Source of the DNA: JBFJKD01 sp041600415
GTDB taxonomy: Bacteria; Pseudomonadota; Gammaproteobacteria; Pseudomonadales; Porticoccaceae
DNA length: 64,000 nucleotides
Reading direction: 5' to 3'
Assembly (NCBI GenBank): GCA_041600415.1
Contig: JBFIKF010000001.1
Location: 248,001 to 312,000 of the forward strand
Position 1 is the stretch's first letter. Every line of letters begins with the position of its first letter. Shown here one piece after another: positions 24,591 through 33,096 of this stretch. The notes beneath the pieces were generated by a model that was not told where the DNA came from, made no database searches, and worked only from the letters and a program-made list of their open reading frames with translations. Both the position numbers and the translations under genes were made by a program.

Positions 24591-25775
24591 ATGGCGAGTA
24601 ACGGGATTAAAGACAGAGTGGCGATCGTGGGCATGGGCTGTACCCAGTTTGGCGAACACTGGGACCGGGATGCCTCGGACATGTTGATCGAAGCGGCTGG
24701 CGAAGCGTATCAGTCCGCCGGTGTAAAACCCGATGAAGTGGACGCCTACTGGCTGGGGACGTTTGCCAGTGGCATTTCCGGCATGATGTTGTCAGAAGCG
24801 CTGAAAACACCCTACAAACCAGTCACCCGTGTGGAAAATATGTGTGCGACCGGTAGCGAAGCCCTGCGCAATGCGGCGTATGCGGTAGCCAGCGGTGCCT
24901 ACGATCTGGTGATGGCTATCGGCGTAGAAAAACTCAAGGATGGTGGTTATTCCGGGTTGGTGGTACCCACTCCTGATGGGGATGGGACCGAATCGAGTAT
25001 GACGGCCCCGGCGATGTTTTCCCTGTTGGCGCCAGCCTACTGCAAGAAATATGGGGTCGAGGAAAGTCAGCTGAAGGATGTGTTGTCGCGCATCGCCTGG
25101 AAAAACCATGTTGCCGGAGCAAAAAACCCGAAGGCCCAGTTCCGCAAGGAGGTGCCGATGGAAACCATCTGTAAATCGCCGTCCATCGCTGGCATGTTTG
25201 GCGTGTTTGACTGTTCCGGCGTGGCGGATGGTTCCGCGGCAGCCATTTTGTGCCGTGCGGAGGATGCCCATAAATACACGGACAAACCGGTTTATCTAAA
25301 AGCGTTTTCCATTGCCGCGGGACCGAATGAAGGCTTTATCAGCGAGGACTACGACTTCACCACCTTTCAGGAGGTGTCGGCCTCCGTGGAGGATGCTTAC
25401 AAGCAAGCCGGAGTGACTGATCCTCGCGAACAAATCAGTATGGCGGAAGTACACGACTGCTTTACGGCCACGGAGCTGGTGTTGATGGAGGATATGGGTT
25501 TTTCCCCGCGGGGCGAAGGCTGGAAAGATGTCCTCGCCGGCCGCTTTGACGGCGATGGTGCCCAGCCGGTCAATCCCGACGGCGGATTGAAAAGTTTTGG
25601 CCACCCGATTGGCGCCAGCGGTTTGCGCATGATGTATGAGATGTGGTTACAGTTTCGCGGTGAAGCGGGAGACAGGCAGATAATCAATCCGAAACTCGGG
25701 CTCACCCACAACCTGGGTGGCCAGCCCGGCCGTTGCGTGAGTTTCGTATCCATTGTTGGACGCGAGATTGGCTGA
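24591..25775 (+). CDS. Acetyl-CoA acetyltransferase/thiolase, archaeal/SCP2 type
   Basis: 394-residue thiolase. The nucleophile Cys85 lies in ENMCATGSEALRNA, the acid-base His in EVHDCFTATE, and another His in FGHPIGASG. The C-terminal position that is Cys in classical thiolases is THNLGG, the form found in the SCP2-thiolase and archaeal groups. The active site therefore looks complete for that group. The archaeal enzyme works in a complex with HMG-CoA synthase bridged by a separate DUF35 protein; here the DUF35 domain sits on the preceding gene's product. AGGAGA lies before the ATG, and a bidirectional terminator follows. The substrate is not known: acetoacetyl-CoA formation, beta-oxidation or sterol side-chain cleavage are options. 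Confidence 0.88.
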   Translation: MASNGIKDRVAIVGMGCTQFGEHWDRDASDMLIEAAGEAYQSAGVKPDEVDAYWLGTFASGISGMMLSEALKTPYKPVTRVENMCATGSEALRNAAYAVASGAYDLVMAIGVEKLKDGGYSGLVVPTPDGDGTESSMTAPAMFSLLAPAYCKKYGVEESQLKDVLSRIAWKNHVAGAKNPKAQFRKEVPMETICKSPSIAGMFGVFDCSGVADGSAAAILCRAEDAHKYTDKPVYLKAFSIAAGPNEGFISEDYDFTTFQEVSASVEDAYKQAGVTDPREQISMAEVHDCFTATELVLMEDMGFSPRGEGWKDVLAGRFDGDGAQPVNPDGGLKSFGHPIGASGLRMMYEMWLQFRGEAGDRQIINPKLGLTHNLGGQPGRCVSFVSIVGREIG

Positions 25776-25788
25776 CATTCACGGCGAC

Positions 25789-25818
25789 AAAAAAACCCGG
25801 CGATGGCCGGGTTTTTTT
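25789..25818. terminator. Bidirectional rho-independent terminator between the thiolase gene and rho
   Basis: ACCCGGC and GCCGGGT (within 25795-25812) form a 7-base stem around a four-base loop, with seven A residues before and seven T residues after. The flanking A and T runs let it terminate both the thiolase transcript and the opposing rho transcript. Confidence 0.9.
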
Positions 25819-25855
25819 GTACTTTAAGAGAGCGCCTAATAATTTAGGCGTGCTG

Positions 25856-27115
25856 CTATTTACGCTTCATGGCCGAGAAAAACTCGTTGTTGTCCTTGAA
25901 GCTCTTGAGCTTGTCCACCAGGAATTCCGTGGCGGAGAGATCTTCCATGTCGTGCAGTAACTTGCGCAGAATCCACACCCGTTGTAACTCCGCCTCGCCC
26001 ATCAGCAAATCTTCGCGACGGGTACCGGAGCGGCGAATATTGATGGCGGGATAGATGCGTTTTTCGGAAATTTTGCGGTCCAGGTGCAACTCCATATTGC
26101 CGGTGCCCTTGAATTCTTCGTAGATCACCTCGTCCATCTTGGACCCCGTATCCACCAATGCGGTAGCGATAATGGTCAGGCTGCCACCGTGTTCAATATT
26201 GCGTGCGGCACCAAAAAAGCGTTTGGGTTTTTCCAGCGCATGGGCGTCCACGCCGCCAGTAAGCACTTTGCCCGAAGATGGAATTACCGTGTTGTAGGCA
26301 CGTGCCAGACGGGTGATGGAGTCGAGCAGAATGACTACGTCTTTTTTGTGTTCAACCAGGCGCTTGGCCCGCTCGATAACCATTTCGGCCACCTGCACAT
26401 GGCGGGCGGGTGGTTCGTCAAATGTGGAGGCCACCACTTCGCCGCGCACCGTGCGCTGCATCTCGGTCACTTCCTCCGGGCGCTCGTCAATTAATAATAC
26501 GATGATGTAGGCATCCGGGGTGTTGCGAATAATCGCCTGCGCGATGTGCTGCATCATGATGGTTTTACCCGCTTTCGGGGGTGCGACAATCAGTCCGCGT
26601 TGACCTTTGCCGATGGGCGCCACCAGGTCGATGATACGGCCGGTGATGTCCTCCGAGCTACCATTGCCCGCCTCCAGCACCATGCGCTCGTCGGGGAACA
26701 ATGGCGTCAGGTTCTCGAACAAAATTTTGTTGCGGGCGTTTTCCGGTTTATCGAAATTGATCTCGTCCACTTTCAGCAGGGCAAAATAGCGCTCACCTTC
26801 CTTTGGTGGCCGAATTTTGCCGGCAATGTTGTCGCCAGTGCGCAGATTGAAGCGTCTGATCTGGCTGGGGGATACGTAAATATCATCGGGTCCGGCCAGG
26901 TAGGACGCATCGGCTGACCGTAAAAATCCAAAGCCATCGGGGAGAATCTCCAGTACGCCTTCACTGTAGATATCCTCGCCACTTTTGGCGTGGCGTTTCA
27001 GCATGGAAAAGATAATGTCTTGTTTGCGGGAGCGGGCGATGTTTTCAAGGCCCATTTCCTCACCGATTTTGATTAACTCATCGATGGGTTTTGTTTTCAG
27101 ATCAGTAAGATTCAT
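25856..27115 (-). CDS. rho: Transcription termination factor Rho
   Basis: 419-residue hexameric RNA helicase, identical in length to E. coli Rho. The N-terminal domain (MNLTDLKTKPIDELIKIGEEMG) and the RNA-binding OB fold with LPDGFGFLRS (about 60-70) precede the ATPase domain. The Walker A segment GLIVAPPKAGKT is about residues 174-185, and the Q-loop/R-loop region lies in the last third (SRLARAYNTVIPSSGKVLTGG). The open frame runs 23 codons further upstream, but ATG 27115 gives the standard protein. trxA lies upstream in the same direction (290 bases), the usual trxA-rho pairing. Rho is autoregulated in E. coli; the leader before this gene was not analysed further. Confidence 0.98.
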   Translation of the reverse strand: MNLTDLKTKPIDELIKIGEEMGLENIARSRKQDIIFSMLKRHAKSGEDIYSEGVLEILPDGFGFLRSADASYLAGPDDIYVSPSQIRRFNLRTGDNIAGKIRPPKEGERYFALLKVDEINFDKPENARNKILFENLTPLFPDERMVLEAGNGSSEDITGRIIDLVAPIGKGQRGLIVAPPKAGKTIMMQHIAQAIIRNTPDAYIIVLLIDERPEEVTEMQRTVRGEVVASTFDEPPARHVQVAEMVIERAKRLVEHKKDVVILLDSITRLARAYNTVIPSSGKVLTGGVDAHALEKPKRFFGAARNIEHGGSLTIIATALVDTGSKMDEVIYEEFKGTGNMELHLDRKISEKRIYPAINIRRSGTRREDLLMGEAELQRVWILRKLLHDMEDLSATEFLVDKLKSFKDNNEFFSAMKRK

Positions 27116-27405
27116 ATTTTGTTTGGGTAGGTGATTGAGATGGATTATTGAAACCGCCGGGCCTGGTGCCGGTACGCGCAACATCGAAAGGGTTGTTAAC
27201 GTTTCCGTATCGTTCTTATGGGTCCGACGGAAGAAATAGGCTGTGGGGTTTCGGTGATTGAACCAGGAAAGGTTCCGAACTGCTGGCCGAAGTATACCCG
27301 TCGGGCGCTAAATGGCAAACAATTTTTTAATGGCTTCTGGCGCTGATCCCAGCACTCAGTTGGTGCAGAAACCGCCCTCCCGATCTGCTGGCCTGGTCCG
27401 CATCC

Positions 27406-27732
27406 TTAGATGCTGCTGTCGATAAATTCAGTCAGCTGGGGCTTGGACAGGGCGCCGACTTTTGTAGCCTCCAGCGCGCCATCCTTAAACAACATCAGTG
27501 TCGGAATACCGCGAATATTGTACTTGGCGGCAATCTCCCGGTTGGCATCGACATCGATCTTGCAGATTTTGACTTTGCCAGCGTAGTGATCCGACAACTC
27601 CTCAAGAATCGGCGCAATCATTTTGCAGGGGCCGCACCAGCTTGCCCAGAAATCCACCAGAACGGGCGTATCAGCGGACAGTACGTCAGCTTCAAAGCTG
27701 GCGTCGGTGGCGTGAACGATATTGTCGCTCAT
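27406..27732 (-). CDS. trxA: Thioredoxin 1
   Basis: 108-residue cytoplasmic dithiol reductant. The active site WCGPC is at residues 32-36 with the preceding VLVDFWAS strand, and the conserved cis-Pro is in IRGIPTLMLF. Length and motifs match the canonical TrxA of E. coli. The start ATG has GGAG about seven bases upstream, and a candidate promoter lies at 27789-27818. It is upstream of rho, matching the E. coli and Pseudomonas order; whether it shares a transcript with rho is not clear. Confidence 0.97.
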   Translation of the reverse strand: MSDNIVHATDASFEADVLSADTPVLVDFWASWCGPCKMIAPILEELSDHYAGKVKICKIDVDANREIAAKYNIRGIPTLMLFKDGALEATKVGALSKPQLTEFIDSSI

Positions 27733-27788
27733 AAAACATCTCCGAATAGGGCAGTGAACAAAACGAGGGTGGCAAGAGGATGGACGCC

Positions 27789-27818
27789 ATAATAACACCC
27801 GTTTCCACTGACTAACAA
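27789..27818 (-). promoter_or_regulatory. Candidate trxA promoter
   Basis: On the minus strand TTGTTA (27818-27813) and TATTAT (27794-27789) are 18 bases apart, with an extended TG one base before the -10. Transcription would start near 27782, about 50 bases before the trxA ATG. It was found by consensus match. Confidence 0.45.
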
Positions 27819-28005
27819 ATAGCCTGCTTAAATCTGTCCACGTTTCGCCTACACTACAGGCCTGCGTTAGCGGTCACGCACTGACCGACACCCGGTGTGG
27901 AGCATCGAACCGTCGCCAAACGGCAGGTGCACCGACCTATGTATACAGCCCGTGGATGCGGGGTTGTCGATCGTGCTCACCGTCCAGATAATCGGGAGTG
28001 GCAAA

Positions 28006-29589
28006 GTGGTTGAACAGTCAGGGTGGCCGGATTTCGCAGTGTACGCCGTATTGCTGACTATTGCGGTGGGCCTGTTGCTGGCGATGCGCCGCCGTCGGCG
28101 GTTTGGCAGCCATCCCAAGCCGCGCCGATTTGACACCAATATGGTGGTAATCGGTGCTGGTAGCGCCGGGTTGGTCACGGCGTACATCGCCAGTGCCGTG
28201 CAGGCCAAAGTCACGTTGATTGAGAAACACCAAATGGGTGGCGATTGCCTGAATACGGGCTGTGTCCCCAGCAAGGCGTTGATTCGTGCCGCGCGCGCGG
28301 TCCACCAGGCGCGCGCCGCTGCAGAGTTGGGTATTGAGGTGGGTGCGCCGCAGGTCGACTTCGCGAAAGTTATGGCCCGTGTACAGCGGGTCATTGACCA
28401 GGTCGCGCCCCACGACAGTATCGAACGCTATACCGAGCTGGGCGTGGATTGCATGGCGGGCGAGGCAACTATTCTCTCTCCCTGGGAGGTACGTGTCGGA
28501 CAGCAGGTACTGACCACCAGAAGCATTGTTATCGCTTCAGGCGCGAGTCCGATTGTGCCGCCGATTCCGGGTATTGATGCGGTGGATTACCTGACGTCGG
28601 ACAATCTGTGGCAGCTTACAGCGCAACCCCGCACATTGTTAATTCTGGGGGGCGGGCCGATCGGCTGTGAACTTGCCCAGGCGTTTCAACGACTGGGCAC
28701 GGTCGTCACCCTGGTGGATATGCTGCCGCGCCTGATGCCACGGGAAGACGAAGATGTGTCCACCCATATTGCCGAACGATTTGCCGCCGAGGGTATTCGC
28801 GTGCTGACCAGCCATAAAACGATCGCCTTTGAGAAAGACGGTGGGCGCGATGTGGCGGTACTCGAAGCGGTTGCAAACACTAAAAGCATCGCCGGCGCCG
28901 GTGTCGCTAACCTGCGCTTGCCCTTCGAAAAACTGCTGGTGGCGGTGGGACGACGCGCCAATACCGCGGACCTGGGCCTGGAGGCGCTGGGCATAGCAAC
29001 CACCCCCACCGGCACTATCGCTGTGGACAAGTATCTGCGCACGTGCATTCCAACCATCTTTGCCTGTGGCGATGTGGCTGGACCCTATCAGTTTACCCAC
29101 ACGGCTGCCCATCAGGCCTGGTATGCCGCAGTGAACGCCCTGTTTGGCACCTTTAAGAAATTTAAGGTGAATTATCGGGTGATTCCCTGGGTAACGTTTA
29201 CTGACCCGGAAGTGGCACGGGTGGGTTTAAGCGAAAGTGACGCACGGGAAAAAGGCGTTACCTATGAGGTTACCCGTTACGACCTGGCCGATCTGGATCG
29301 CGCTATTGCCGATAACGCCGCCCGGGGCTTTGTAAAAGTACTGACCCCGCCGGGGCGGGACACCGTGCTGGGGGCCACCATTGTAGGCTATCATGCCGGG
29401 GAGTTACTGACCGAGTTCGTGACCGCCATGCAACACGGGCTGGGTTTGAACCAGATACTGGGGACCATCCACAGTTATCCCACCGTCAGTGAGGCCAATA
29501 AATTTGTGGCGGGCAACTGGAAACGCGCCCACGTTCCCCGCAGGCTATTGCGGGTGGTCGCCCTGTTGCACCGCTGGAAGCGAGGTTAA
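28006..29589 (+). CDS. Membrane-anchored flavin disulfide reductase (mercuric reductase/dihydrolipoamide dehydrogenase-like)
   Basis: 527-residue FAD-dependent pyridine nucleotide-disulfide oxidoreductase. A single membrane helix (about 9-27) and a cluster of Arg residues anchor the N-terminus with the enzyme in the cytoplasm. FAD binding is at VVIGAGSAGLVT (about 47-58); the redox pair is Cys81 and Cys86 (GGDCLNTGCVPSK); NAD(P)H binding is LILGGGPIGCELA; and the C-terminal dimer domain has the HSYPTVSE catalytic segment. Relatives often carry an N-terminal VTT/TVP38-type domain, missing here. GTG 28006 is chosen because GGGAG precedes it; an open frame to 27895 is less likely. It is followed by an ArsM-like methyltransferase gene after 7 bases. 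Confidence 0.88.
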   Translation: MVEQSGWPDFAVYAVLLTIAVGLLLAMRRRRRFGSHPKPRRFDTNMVVIGAGSAGLVTAYIASAVQAKVTLIEKHQMGGDCLNTGCVPSKALIRAARAVHQARAAAELGIEVGAPQVDFAKVMARVQRVIDQVAPHDSIERYTELGVDCMAGEATILSPWEVRVGQQVLTTRSIVIASGASPIVPPIPGIDAVDYLTSDNLWQLTAQPRTLLILGGGPIGCELAQAFQRLGTVVTLVDMLPRLMPREDEDVSTHIAERFAAEGIRVLTSHKTIAFEKDGGRDVAVLEAVANTKSIAGAGVANLRLPFEKLLVAVGRRANTADLGLEALGIATTPTGTIAVDKYLRTCIPTIFACGDVAGPYQFTHTAAHQAWYAAVNALFGTFKKFKVNYRVIPWVTFTDPEVARVGLSESDAREKGVTYEVTRYDLADLDRAIADNAARGFVKVLTPPGRDTVLGATIVGYHAGELLTEFVTAMQHGLGLNQILGTIHSYPTVSEANKFVAGNWKRAHVPRRLLRVVALLHRWKRG

Positions 29590-29596
29590 AAACCCT

Positions 29597-30727
29597 ATGA
29601 ACGCACCGGAAAACACCTATCAGCAGGTCAGCGCTCGTTACGCCCAGGGCGCCGCAGAAAAACAGACGGCGCTGTGCTGCCCGGTTGATTACGACCCGCG
29701 TCTGCTGGAAAAATTACCCCAGGAAATTATCGACAAGGATTACGGGTGCGGCGATCCCTCGCGCTATGTACAGGAGGGGGATACGGTGCTCGACCTGGGT
29801 AGCGGCGGGGGTAAGGTCTGTTATATCGCCGCACAACTGGTGGGTGAACAGGGTCGCGTGATCGGCGTGGATATGACCGACGCCATGCTCGCTCTGGCAC
29901 GAAAATACCAGGTGGAGATGGCGCAAAAAATCGGCGGCGACCGGGTTGAATTCAAGAAAGGCTATATTCAGGATTTAGCACTAAACGTAACGGAACTGGA
30001 GCATTACCTGAACGCTCATCCCGTTACCGACGTGGCGTCACTCGATACCCTGAAAGCCTGGCAGCACGCGCAACGCCAGGAGCGCCCCCTGGTGGCCGAC
30101 GGCTGCGTAGACCTGGTTATATCCAACTGCGTACTTAATCTGGTGGCCGAACGGGATCGTAAGCAACTGGCGGCGGAAATCTTTCGTGTGCTCAAACCCG
30201 GTGGACGGGTGGCGATCTCCGATATCGTGGCCGACGAAATCGTACCGCAACATCTACGGGATGACCCGCAATTGTGGAGCGGCTGCATCTCCGGTGCATT
30301 TCACGAAAAAGAACTTCTCGATGTTTTCACTGATGCCGGGTTTGTCGCGGCAAGCTACGACAAGTGGGACGCCGCGCCCTGGCAGGTGGTGGAAGGCATA
30401 GAGTTTCGCGCAGTGACACTGACTGCGGTGAAACCTTCCCGGGAACATCTATACGATGGCGGTCATGGTGTGCTCTATAAGGGCCCCTATGCCCAGGTGC
30501 GAGACGACCTCGGTAACACCTATCCGCGCGGGGAGCGCATCGCCATTTCCCGGCGCACCTATGAACTGATTGTCGATGGCCCCTACCGCAACGATTTTAT
30601 CGGCTTCGCGCCGCCTGCGCCCGTTAACCTTGGCGGTTTCTGCAAACCGACGGGTACCTTGCGTCCGGCAACGGAAACTAAAGGTGGACCGCAAAGCGGT
30701 GGCGATAGTAGCGCCAGTTGTTGTTAG
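29597..30727 (+). CDS. ArsM-like SAM-dependent methyltransferase (possible arsenite methyltransferase)
   Basis: 376-residue methyltransferase. SAM binding is VLDLGSGGGKVC (about 64-75), then VIGVDMTDAML. The arsenite-methyltransferase-like cysteines are Cys51 (DYGCGDP), Cys178 (ISNCVLNL) and Cys230 (SGCISGAF), the three positions used for As(III) in ArsM. The tail ends in a Cys-Cys pair. Beyond ArsM there is a C-terminal extension of about 100 residues. It lies 7 bases after the flavin reductase and probably shares its transcript. Methylation of another metalloid or of a small thiol is also possible, because no arsR or arsenite pump is nearby. Confidence 0.78.
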   Translation: MNAPENTYQQVSARYAQGAAEKQTALCCPVDYDPRLLEKLPQEIIDKDYGCGDPSRYVQEGDTVLDLGSGGGKVCYIAAQLVGEQGRVIGVDMTDAMLALARKYQVEMAQKIGGDRVEFKKGYIQDLALNVTELEHYLNAHPVTDVASLDTLKAWQHAQRQERPLVADGCVDLVISNCVLNLVAERDRKQLAAEIFRVLKPGGRVAISDIVADEIVPQHLRDDPQLWSGCISGAFHEKELLDVFTDAGFVAASYDKWDAAPWQVVEGIEFRAVTLTAVKPSREHLYDGGHGVLYKGPYAQVRDDLGNTYPRGERIAISRRTYELIVDGPYRNDFIGFAPPAPVNLGGFCKPTGTLRPATETKGGPQSGGDSSASCC

Positions 30728-30806
30728 GTGCCAAAACGGTCCTGGCGGATCTGGCAGTAACTAGGTTGTCGCGGCAGAAAAATAGTTTTGTGTAACGAAA
30801 AAATAA

Positions 30807-31958
30807 TTAAAAATCCCCAAGAACGGTGTCGAGATAGCGCAGACCCAACGGGGTGGCTTTGAGATTGTCGCCGGCGGGTTCCACCAGGCCGTTGGCGGCG
30901 AGGTTCGACCAGTGGCTCGCAATATTGTTGAAAGAAAGTCCGGTGCGCTCCTGGAAATAATGGGCGGGTACGCCGTTGTTCAAACGCAGGGCATTCATAA
31001 GAAATTCCAGTGGTAACTCCTCGTTGTTAAGGCTACGGGAATCCGCCAAAAAATTCGCCGAGCGGGCTAAATAATCCTGCGGGGTGCGGGTTTTACGGGT
31101 ACGAATAATATGTTGCTCGCTGTGCACCGTGATTTTACCGTGGGCGCCGGCACCGATCCCCAGATAGTCGCCAAACTGCCAGTAGTTGGTGTTGTGGCGC
31201 GACTGTTTTTCCGGCTGAGCGTAGGCGGATATTTCGTATTGGGTGTAACCGGCCTGGGCCAGTAGTCCGTGGCCACGAGCTTGCATGGCGTCAAGTATTT
31301 CTTCTGTGGGTAACACCGGAGGCGCACTGTAAAACGCGGTGTTCGGCTCGATGGTCAATTGATACCAGGAAATATGTGTGGGTTTTAGATCCAGCGCCTG
31401 TTGCAGATCGGACAGGGCTTGTTGTACCGATTGTCCGGGCAGGCCGTGCATCAAATCCAGATTAAAATTATCGAAGCCCGCATTTCGGGCGGCGGCGGCG
31501 GCGGTCATGGCGTGGGCGCGGTCGTGAATGCGTCCGAGATTGTGCAGATGCTGGTTATTAAAACTCTGAATACCGATAGACAGCCGGTTAACTCCAGCCC
31601 GGTGATAGTCTCGGAATTTTTCCTGTTCAAAGGAGCCGGGGTTGGCTTCCAAGGTAATCTCAATGTCGTCGGTAAAGCCGAATAAGCGACTGGCTTCGTC
31701 GAGTATTGCGGCGATGGCGCTGGCCGAAAATAAGCTGGGCGTGCCGCCACCCAAAAAAATTGACGACAGTTTTCTTCCCTGTGCCAGCCTTTCATCGTTA
31801 TTCAGGTCGCGAATAAGGCTGGCAACATAGGCTTTTTCCGGCAGTGGCTGCCCGCTATTGTCGGGATCCGCTGCGTGGGAATTAAAGTCGCAGTAGGGAC
31901 ATTTGCGTACGCACCAGGGGATATGAATATACAAAGACAGGGGCGGCAGTTTGAGCAT
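30807..31958 (-). CDS. hemW: Radical SAM heme chaperone HemW
   Basis: 383-residue member of the HemN-like radical SAM group. The cluster motif Cys16-x3-Cys20-x2-Cys23 (CVRKCPYC) follows SLYIHIPW, and the SAM-binding GGGTPSLF and EANPGSFE motifs follow. A HemN C-terminal domain is present (LEFLMNALRLNNGVP ... GLVEPAGDNLKATPLGLRYLD). HemN itself has an extra N-terminal Cys and length not seen here, so HemW is the better call; it binds and delivers heme. It is the last gene of a minus-strand run beginning at yggS, with rdgB six bases upstream. Confidence 0.93.
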   Translation of the reverse strand: MLKLPPLSLYIHIPWCVRKCPYCDFNSHAADPDNSGQPLPEKAYVASLIRDLNNDERLAQGRKLSSIFLGGGTPSLFSASAIAAILDEASRLFGFTDDIEITLEANPGSFEQEKFRDYHRAGVNRLSIGIQSFNNQHLHNLGRIHDRAHAMTAAAAARNAGFDNFNLDLMHGLPGQSVQQALSDLQQALDLKPTHISWYQLTIEPNTAFYSAPPVLPTEEILDAMQARGHGLLAQAGYTQYEISAYAQPEKQSRHNTNYWQFGDYLGIGAGAHGKITVHSEQHIIRTRKTRTPQDYLARSANFLADSRSLNNEELPLEFLMNALRLNNGVPAHYFQERTGLSFNNIASHWSNLAANGLVEPAGDNLKATPLGLRYLDTVLGDF

Positions 31959-31964
31959 GGTCGC

Positions 31965-32579
31965 TTAGCGGGCAGTGAACATGCTGTGGGAGCTGAGCGC
32001 AGCCAACAGGCCTGCCAGCGCCTTGCTGCGATGGCTGCGGTTATTTTTTTGCTTCTGGGTTAATTGGGCTGCACTGCATTGGGTTTCGGGAACAAAAAAA
32101 ACCGGATCGTAACCAAAGCCGTTGTCACCCCGTGGTTCCGTCAATATGCGTCCTTCCCAGGTTCCCTGGCAGATTAGTGGGGTGGGGTCTTTGGCGTGAC
32201 GTAAAAATACCAGCAGGCATTGGAAGCGCGCCGCGCGCCTTTCCTCCGGTACGTCTTTCATCAGGGTTAATAATTTTTCGATATTGCGGGCGTCGGTGGC
32301 ACCCGCTCCGGAAAATCGCGCGGAGCGGATACCGGGCGCGCCGTCGAGAACCTCCACCTCCAGGCCTGAATCGTCCGCGAGGGCCGGCAGTCCGCTATGC
32401 TGGCAGGCATGGCGGGCTTTGATAATGGCGTTTTCCACAAAACTGAGGCCTGTTTCCTCTGCATCCGTGGTGGCGAAAAAGGACTGAGCAACTACCTCGA
32501 ACCGATGCGGCGACAACAGCTCCTGAAATTCACGCAGCTTGCCTGGATTACTGCTGGCCAGTACGACGGTTTGGGACAT
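31965..32579 (-). CDS. rdgB: XTP/dITP pyrophosphatase
   Basis: 204-residue house-cleaning enzyme that hydrolyses non-canonical purine triphosphates to monophosphates, keeping dITP and XTP out of DNA. The substrate loop VVLASSNPGKLREF at the N-terminus, FVENAIIKARHACQHSGLPALADDSGLEVEVL (the acid-base Asp region), GAPGIRSARFSG, and NGFGYDPVFFVPE are the RdgB/HAM1 signature. Start ATG 32579 begins the first strand; the 17-codon open extension upstream is not conserved. It lies between hemW and the DUF4426 gene, as in Pseudomonas. Confidence 0.96.
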   Translation of the reverse strand: MSQTVVLASSNPGKLREFQELLSPHRFEVVAQSFFATTDAEETGLSFVENAIIKARHACQHSGLPALADDSGLEVEVLDGAPGIRSARFSGAGATDARNIEKLLTLMKDVPEERRAARFQCLLVFLRHAKDPTPLICQGTWEGRILTEPRGDNGFGYDPVFFVPETQCSAAQLTQKQKNNRSHRSKALAGLLAALSSHSMFTAR

Positions 32580-32589
32580 GGGTGGCGGG

Positions 32590-33057
32590 TTACTTATCGT
32601 GATAAAACTTGCGTTGGAACGACAGTTCATAGGGGGTCTGTTCGGTGGCTGCCGGACTAGCCGTCTGGGTATCCGTCATCGGCGTGACCCTGATTTTAAA
32701 CGTCAGTGAGTCCTCGTTCTCGAATTTAAAAGGCGCGAGATAATACACCGCGTTTTCTTCGCGGACTTCAACAAATTCCAGGGTCCATTTCTGCGCCAGC
32801 ATATTGGCATAGGTGCCTTCCACCCTGGCCGGTCGGCCGCCGCTACGGCCCTCTTCAATCAGCGCGATGTTGACCAGCCCACGATCCTTGCCGCGGGCGA
32901 TGTTGTAGGCGCTGGCAATTTCTGGCAGCACAAAGCTGCTGTTGAATGCACTGTAGTGCACGGTGTGGTGCGCAAAAGTCTTGTGGTGCTGCGTGTCTGC
33001 GGCCGTGGCCAGAACCGCGAACGCCAGCGTTAAACCCAGTATCGCTAGCTTAGTCAT
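32590..33057 (-). CDS. DUF4426 family periplasmic protein
   Basis: 155-residue protein with an N-terminal signal peptide (LAILGLTLAFAVLATAAD, cleavage expected near residue 20). The remainder is beta-rich (HHTVHYSAFNSSFVLPEIASAYNI onward), the DUF4426 family found beside metW and rdgB in Pseudomonas and relatives. The function is not known. Two upstream ATG/GTG-type starts in frame exist, but only ATG 33057 gives a signal peptide at the very start. It is 10 bases before rdgB and 39 bases after metW. Confidence 0.88.
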   Translation of the reverse strand: MTKLAILGLTLAFAVLATAADTQHHKTFAHHTVHYSAFNSSFVLPEIASAYNIARGKDRGLVNIALIEEGRSGGRPARVEGTYANMLAQKWTLEFVEVREENAVYYLAPFKFENEDSLTFKIRVTPMTDTQTASPAATEQTPYELSFQRKFYHDK

Positions 33058-33096
33058 GGCATATCTCCCCGCGTTTATTGCCAATGGCGCTCGTCG

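Noticed and set aside
27116..27405. Possible rhoL-like leader peptide between trxA and rho
   Set aside because: The only extension in frame with rho (23 codons) has no ribosome-binding site and no resemblance to a leader peptide; the gap is better described as untranslated leader.
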